From Lasiosphaeris hirsuta (lineage: Eukaryota > Ascomycota > Sordariomycetes > Sordariales > Lasiosphaeriaceae), in contig JAUKUA010000001.1 of NCBI GenBank assembly GCA_030549175.1, positions 1,426,001 through 1,490,000 of the forward strand: 64,000 bases of DNA. Direction: 5' to 3'. The notes under the pieces are model-generated. The model saw nothing but the letters and a program-made list of their open reading frames with translations, was not told where the DNA came from and did not search any database. A program made the translations under genes and the position numbers. How positions within the stretch are numbered: position 1 is the stretch's first letter; every line of letters starts with the position of its first letter. Shown here piece by piece: positions 57,655 through 64,000 of the stretch.

Positions 57655-59440
57655 AGCAAGGAAAATTATTAGGTGTAGTGTTGCTTGGTGGTTTGGTGGG
57701 TAGGATGGGTATGAGCAGTCGGGGATGACTGTGAGCGAATCTTGAGCTCCTGTAGTTACCCGGTAGATGCGGCAGCGCGAGGTCGTGGAATTCAGTCGAA
57801 CGGCGTTGGGATCCGAGGGAAGGACCAGTTCGGGGGACGCCAAAGAAAATAAGATAACAAGCTGGGCTAGACGGGGAGTTTAACAGAACGGAGCCGAAGT
57901 TTTAGGCCGGGTGATAGATAAGACATTAAGCTAAGAACTAGAAAAAGAATCGACTGACAGAACGGAAGACGAGAGAGACAATTCCCATTTAATATAGTAT
58001 AAAGCGCCAGCCTGAGCAGTATCATCTGGATTCTCATTGCCCGGTTTGCTCCCTCTTACCACTCCATCAAAACAATCGAGGTATCTTCCATGGCGGTCCT
58101 GACAAGTTTTCAGACACGACCCAGCCTGCACCTTGCTGTTGGTTGTCTCAGTCTTTCCATCCAAAACAATAAATATCCCACGCAGCGCCTGCGACAACTT
58201 TCTCACCCTTGATAATAATAATTCGGTTTCAACGCCCGCAACGAGGCTGCGGGGTTTTCCCCATTGTTATCGAAACCGTTCAGTATGCCAAAATCTCCGA
58301 CCGTCACTTTACCCATTATGGCACATCTAACGTCCTGTTCCACAGAATTCGAACTCATCTCCAGTCCCACCTGCCTTGCGCTTCAGAAAGTCGACGAAGT
58401 TGTCCGCAAAAGTCCTCGAGAGCAGATCTGGCAAAGCCCACCGCTGGAAACATCTCCACATCAGACCATGCGGGTGTATTGCCCTTGACTAATCAAATCA
58501 TTTGCTCTTTTTAAGTAGAGTGCGTAACGAGGCACCGTAGCGATCGTCACTTTGCACCGTAACCCCCATACATACTGTGGCATCCAGGGCTGCGAGCGGC
58601 GGGTGGTGGGCCTGGGCTTGTAGGTGCGGCTTTTGACGGGTTGATTGATTGATATGATTTGATTGGTTTAACGTCCATAGTTTTCGCCGGTAGCGGCTGG
58701 GACGTGCTGGGCCCAAGTGGTCCGGGCAATAGCTGCTGACTAACTAAGGAGATTCACCCAGATTTCTCCTGAATATCACTTTTCAAAGACGGGCTGGCCA
58801 ATCACGTCGCAGTATTCGCTACAACATCGGAAAACGGAAGGCTCTTTATTGCCTGCATCCCGAACTATCCGCTCTTTGCGAAGGACTTCCGCGGAGGTGT
58901 TCCTTATCCTGTGCTTTGCATCGTCCAACAGTGCTCCCTGCACTCGTAAGTGTGTGTTACACTCCCACCGACCTGACCACTGTCAACCAGTGTTTCGTCT
59001 TTTCCTTATTGCAGCGCCGACCTAAAGGCGGCCATCACGTGCGGCAATGTCAGGAGTTCCTCCAACTTGACCAGCGGAACGACGCTTACCCTACCTTAAA
59101 GCCCCTGACACCCGCGGTGTACACGACAGATACTACCCGTCACTAAAACGCGTTGGGCATTCTAGATCCTCGCCATCTTCGTGGGGCATGTCTACATTAA
59201 AATTAGGAGACCATCTACTAACTAATTATCCCAAGTACCGCGAACCAAAAGGCATTAGAATCAGGATGGCTTCTAGCCACTCCTCGAAGAAGGTCGACAA
59301 AGTCTATATACCCGATAGATATTACTCCCAAAGCTTAAAAGACGATCGCGAGACCTAGGCACAAACTGGTGGAGGCCAAGGACAGAAGGTTCCAAGAGTG
59401 GATCGAAGACCCCCTTTTCCAACCATTCCCGCTACCAAAC

Positions 59441-62400
59441 CTAACCAGAATGTAGATACACGCTTCTCGGAGCCGGAGCTGGAGCTGACACGGCCACCGT
59501 GGTGCCCTCGCCATTCACCCCAGATCGGCGAAACACATCCTGCCTCCCACTGTTCAAAACTGCCTCGCCTTGCAAAAAGCGCAGACTGGAAAGATACTCG
59601 ACACTTTTGCGCAGCGCTTGCAGAATCTTGTCCCTGGTTTCCTTGTCTTGCCGGCTTTTCACCGCATGCCCATCATTGCCTTGCACGGAACCCGGATCCA
59701 GACGGGCATCGCCGATTCTCCCCTTGCGCTGTTCCACCCACTCCATGACTGGCCAAAGGGGATGTGACGCCCCTTGTCGGGACACATTCTCGTTCACCAG
59801 CCGGAGCCAGTCGTCGGGAGCCATCGCATGCAGCATGAGCCCAGTGCCCTCTGAGACTGCCCTCCAGAAGTCGCTCACGGAGATGCCTTCGGTCATTTCT
59901 AGAGCCTCAGGTGCGCTATCGCGGCCACATCGGCTGCCGAGGCACGCATGGATGATGCGTTGCGCGACATGATCTGCACCCGCGAGGGAAACCACGGCAT
60001 CCTGCTCGCCATCAACGAAAGCCCTGGCTTCACATGCCCCCGCGACCAGCCGCCAGATGAAGTCATCTGTGTTGGAGATACCTTCGGTCGCAGTGCCGAT
60101 GATGGTGCCGGGCTTGACCATGTTGATACGCCGGCTGGCGGGAGCGCGAGCCATGGACCGATCAACTAGGACGTCAGATGCAAACTTGGACTGCGAATAG
60201 CCGTTTGCAGACGAGAGACGCGAAGGCCCGCCTGCTACGGCGATCTCCGAAAGGTGCATCTCGCCACCCGAGACATAGGTGCAGTGCTGCAGCGGCCCAG
60301 CTCCCGCCAACACGAGCTTCAGGATTTGCATTGTGCTGAGGACGTTCGTCGCACGCAGTCGCTCGTAGCTCGAGGCCCAGTTCACGACGGCTCCGTTGTG
60401 TATAATGGCCGTGACTGCCTCTGATTCCTGGACGCATGTCCCCTCGAGGCGTGCCCACTGATCCATGGAAAGACCTAGCCGCGGCCGTGCCAGGTCTCCT
60501 GGCCAGACTTCGATACGGCTCGCCAGCGCAGGTGACCACCATCTAGCCGTGGTGCCGGCCGCCACGATCCGCTGAAAGCCGGCACTGGCATCCATCGCCC
60601 GAACTAGCACGATCACTTTCGATACCCTGGCAAGCGCCAGCAGTTGTCGAAGGATTTGGCTGCCAAGGAACCCCGTCGCCCCTGTCAAGAGCACCACGCT
60701 TTTGCCTGTTTGCAACCTCGGCTTTGGCAGTGCGTTTTGGTAGGGTTGCACTCCTGCCAATTCTTTGTCGAGCTCCTCAACGTCTTGCAAGATATCGGCT
60801 GCTCCGAGTCTGGCATGCGCTTCCGATTGCGGTATAACCTGGTCCTGGCTGCGCACAATCTCGGCGATGTCCCGAACGGTCAAGTTGACCCTCCTAAAAG
60901 TCCTCACAGGGATATTGAGGCTATAAAAGTCGTTGATCGACCTCGCAAGTGAGACAGTCCTCAGCGAGTCGAGGCCTAGATTTTCCAACGTGGCATTCTT
61001 TCCCATTAGAGGATGCTCTTCTCTCTTCGACTCTGGCCCGCGCAGGATATCAACAAGTATCTCACTGACCTCGAGCGCGACCACGTCATCCTGGGGTATC
61101 TCGGTCAGGACTTCCTCGCTCGAACCAGATTCGGTGTACTTGAATAGCTCGCTTGTCGAAAGGTTCCGAGCATGTTCTTTGAGCTTCGCACGGTCGAGCT
61201 TTCCATTCGAGTTGATTGGAAGCGTGGCGAGAGGTATGTATATACGAGGAATCATGTATCCAGGCAGAGTCTCGGTGAGACGAGAGCGGATTTGGGCAAT
61301 CGATATGCTCATCTTCCCATCCGATGCAGAGCTCGGCTGAAGCGGACCAGAGCGTCCGCCGTTGGTGCTTCCATCCAAATCTCGATCTTCTGAGCATTGT
61401 AGGAACGCTACCAGCCTGGGTCCACCACCGTGTAACTCCACTAAGTCGACGGCGACACCACTGGTGCTCGATCCGCCAAAGCTTTTGCGTATGACCGACT
61501 CGACTTCTTCCACTTCAAGCCTCTGCCCTCTCACCTTGACCATGGTATCTTTTCGTCCAATATACATCATTGTACCATCAGGCAGATAGCGTACAAGATC
61601 ACCACTCTTGTAGAGCTTGGACGACGAGGCGGGAGCGTCAAGACTCTGCCTCCATGACGGGACGTCAATCAAGACTTCCTTAGTCTTCTTGGGATTCCCG
61701 AGGTATTCTTTCAGGAGACCAGGGCTCTCATAGAGCATCTCCCCGACCGCACCCAGAGGCGACAGAAGCTCAGGATTGTCAGGGTTCACGATCCATGCAT
61801 AGGTATTGGAGGCGGGTCCGATAGGTACAATTTTGGGGCAGGGACCGTTGAATTCGGCCAGGAAAAAGGTAGCCGACTCCGCCGGCCCATACGCTGATTT
61901 TCGGCGGTTAGCAGAGCAGGTCTCTTTTGCTTCTCAAAATTGGTGTGACATGAAAACCTACAATGAATGACCCTGACGCGATCGTTCCATGCATTGATAT
62001 CATCGCAAGTGACGACCTCGCCCCCCATGAGCAAGGTCTGCAGACTGGGGAGGTGGTACTGTACGAACAGGCGCGCAAAAGAGGGAGTGAAGTAGGCCCA
62101 GTTGACGGTCATCCTATTCATGCTCTCCTCCACATTGTTGAGGCGCTCTTCGTCCGAGGGAATACAAATGCGGCCGCCATAGATCAAGGGGGCATAGATC
62201 TCTGTCATGCTGACATCGAAGGTGAAACTCGACCACTGGTAGGTTGAAACACCCTCCCGATCGAGATGCTGCCGAGGGGCGTTGGAAAGGATACCTGTTA
62301 CCAGAGAGTTGTGTGTGTGCACGATGCCTTTGGGAGTTCCGGTGCTACCGGAAGTGAAGGCCACAATGCAGGGATCACTAGGCTGGACGTCAGTTGGCCG

Positions 62401-63546
62401 GTGGTGACGTTGTTGACTGACCAGCTCCACAGTCGGGACTAAGACGCAGTGCCCATCGAGGCGACTTTCGTATAGAGTAGACGCAAGAACGACCGATGCG
62501 TTGAGCGTGTTGATGATAGAATCGTGACGAGCGCGTGGATGGCTCGGATCGAGACAGCAATACGCCGCTCCAGCCTTGAGGACTCCAAGCATGGAAACAA
62601 TGGCCCAGGTGCATTTCTCGAAGCACAAAGCCACTTTTTTCCCCGGCCCTAGCTCATACATGTCTATGAGATATGCCGCAAGGGCGGAAGAGCGCCGATC
62701 CAGCTCCGAATACGACATTTGTCCGTCCCAGGATAAAATCGCTGTTGCATCAGGCTTGTGGCGGAAGCCCTGTCCTACCAAGTCGTGGAGCAGCTTGTTG
62801 GGAATGCTTGTGGAATGCTGGTTCCACTTGGATATGGTTGCTCGGCTCTGCGCTCCGCAGATATCCAAGTTTGCAATAACCGTATTGAGTGGGATTGACG
62901 AGATGCATTGCAGAGCGGTAGCAAAGGCGTCCGCGAAGCCTGTGGCCACAAATTCAGAGATTTGATCGATGTTGTAAAGCACGTGTGCCGACAGCGACGC
63001 TTCGTCAAAGTATGCGACAAGGCCGAGGCCGTTCTGCTAGTATGAAGACATGATCAGCGAAACGTATGAGCGGCTCGAAATTCCAGGACCGCTTACGTGC
63101 TGTGCAGCAAGGCTAGGAAACAATGCCTCTATCGGAGTGGAAACCGTTTTGACGAACACGAGGCTTGCTGTGGGCCTGTTGGCGAACCGTCCGCCGTTCA
63201 ACGTTGCAGTGATTGTATGATCGACCAACAGCGGCGCTAAGTCATCGTCGGACGACAGGCCACGATCTCCTTCTCCGAGACGGAAAGCTGCGCGGATGGA
63301 GATACTAGAGGCGAGCTCCGGAACGTATTGCACCTGCCGGCTCCTGGTTATTAGGTAACCGCGCGTGTGGTCATGGTGGTCTTTTGGAAGAACTTCGGCG
63401 TAGGTGAATTCGGCAAGATCAAGATACTGATGAAGCACGGTCGCGAATGCCAGCTTTACCATGGATACCGGCGAAACCTTATTCGTTGAACAAAAGACAT
63501 CCAGCGTGCTCTGCAAGGGCACCGAGATGGCAATCGAGGACGACAT
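59441..63546 (-). CDS. NRPS-like enzyme: truncated C - adenylation - carrier - thioester reductase
   Basis: There are three exons, 63546-63097, 63036-61962 and 61893-59441, giving 1325 residues. The second intron uses GTAGGT, which restores HSYGPAESATFF. Residues 1-200 resemble only the C-terminal half of a condensation domain (VSMVKLAFATVLHQYLDLAE); no HHxxxDG is present. Adenylation domain about 215-745: FTSGSTGTPKGIVHTH, YKSGDLVRYLPDG, NSNGKLDR. Carrier domain: NLGLDSLRT with the pantetheine Ser at about 818. Reductase domain: VVLLTGATGFLGSQIL (about 912) and YSQSK. Such proteins activate one carboxylic or amino acid, hold it on the carrier and release it reductively as an aldehyde or alcohol. 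The adenylation-carrier-reductase order also matches Lys2, but the N-terminus and sequence style fit the NRPS-like group better. The product is unknown. Confidence 0.92.
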
Positions 63547-64000
63547 GGTTGCTTGGATCTTTTAGCTTCACAATAAAACAAAAATACTGCAGGAAGAAGA
63601 ATCAGGCACTGTTTCCTACAATCGACAGAATACGATGGAAGGACCAGTCTGAGTTGAAGTGGGCAGATAACAGTAATACCTGTGTCGGACATTGACCATG
63701 ATAATATCAGGAGCCCACAGCAACACAACAGACACAACCCCACCTGCCCCGGTTCTTTGTGTCACCGGGGAGGAGTCAAGGACAACGCCGGACCACTGCC
63801 CGATGAGGACGAAAGGTAGTCACCAAGTTTGTACTAGGACTATACGCAACGTCATGATACACGAGGTGGCGATCATGACAAGGTCAATTTACAGCCCTTC
63901 CTGCAAGGTCAACTTACACCCCTTCTTCTTCCCTTCCTGCAAGGTCAGCTTACACCACTTCCTACAGCGTCCTTCCACACATACATTATACATTGGACCT
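63547..64000 (-). promoter_or_regulatory. upstream region of the NRPS-like gene with candidate cis-elements
   Basis: It contains a 7-bp inverted repeat at 63747-63770 (CCCCGGT, 10-nt spacer, ACCGGGG). This includes CGG-N12-CCG, a layout used by dimeric Zn2Cys6 regulators. It also contains three copies of AGGTCA-R/A-Y-TTACA at 63881-63893, 63906-63918 and 63942-63954, all in the same orientation. Binding is inferred from pattern only. The window ends here. Confidence 0.45.

Larger units (their letters stand above)
57067..59440. other. repeat-bearing intergenic region
   Basis: No supportable gene. The 171-codon minus ORF at 57328-57843 has no ATG start. It contains two small duplications (57197/57312 and 57601/57628, listed separately). 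The last 300 bp are the 3' flank of the NRPS-like gene. Confidence 0.5.

Noticed and set aside
57328..57843. 171-codon minus-strand ORF
   Set aside because: It has no ATG near its start (the frame begins at TTG) and no motif, and it spans a 27-bp tandem duplication that alone explains the repeated FENLS peptide.
58318..58356. GTTCGA-like box on the minus strand as a possible tRNA T-loop
   Set aside because: No acceptor stem, D-arm or anticodon arm could be folded around it. Other GTTCGA matches in the window failed in the same way.

Overview
The window looks like nuclear DNA of a filamentous ascomycete, most likely a Sordariomycete. Genes are GC-rich and carry short introns (about 45-80 nt, GT-AG with CTAAC/CTGAC-type branch sites). 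Intergenic spaces are long, and the recognisable proteins are typical of this class: Pal1, a CK1 kinase nearly identical to the Neurospora/Aspergillus form, a PkaC2-type kinase, a WSC-domain secreted protein and an NRPS-like reductase. I found no bacterial operons, tRNA, rRNA or CRISPR array. No species is claimed.

Layout. 1-13.3 kb: the end of a possible partial gene, ATP12 (+), a six-exon AlkB-like 2OG-Fe(II) oxygenase (-), a repeat-bearing spacer, a six-exon peroxisomal (PTS1) acyl/aryl-CoA ligase (-) and a secreted alpha/beta-hydrolase-like protein (+). 13.3-25.8 kb: spacer, a RecA/Rad51-like protein with a degenerate P-loop (-), Pal1 (-), a short-chain dehydrogenase (-) and a small unknown protein (-). 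25.8-45.5 kb: a long spacer with a decayed dispersed repeat, then a conserved signalling/trafficking set: casein kinase 1 (+), an INP54-like tail-anchored inositol-polyphosphate 5-phosphatase (+), a second-class PKA catalytic subunit (-) and a GRAM-TBC-EF-hand RabGAP of the Gyp2/Mdr1 type (+).

45.5-64 kb is more accessory in character. It holds a large WSC-domain extracellular protein whose Thr/Ser-rich stalk is cut into a ladder of very short phase-0 exons (+), a helicase with zinc knuckles that carries apparent frameshifts and an in-frame stop (-), a small divergent three-exon ORF (+), a repeat-rich spacer and an NRPS-like enzyme with truncated condensation, adenylation, carrier and reductase domains (-). 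Candidate cis-elements lie just upstream of the NRPS-like gene at the right edge, so the window may end inside a secondary-metabolite locus.

Exon boundaries were worked out by hand from frame continuity and splice consensus. Where every junction keeps the frame and restores a family motif (AlkB, CoA ligase, Pal1, SDR, CK1, PKA, NRPS-like) they are reliable. They are tentative for WSC residues around 485-535 and for the 3' third of the helicase. The conserved genes do not form one pathway. The clearest functional links are broad ones: kinase, phosphoinositide and Rab signalling at 31-44 kb, and accessory or surface/secondary-metabolism functions at 45-64 kb.
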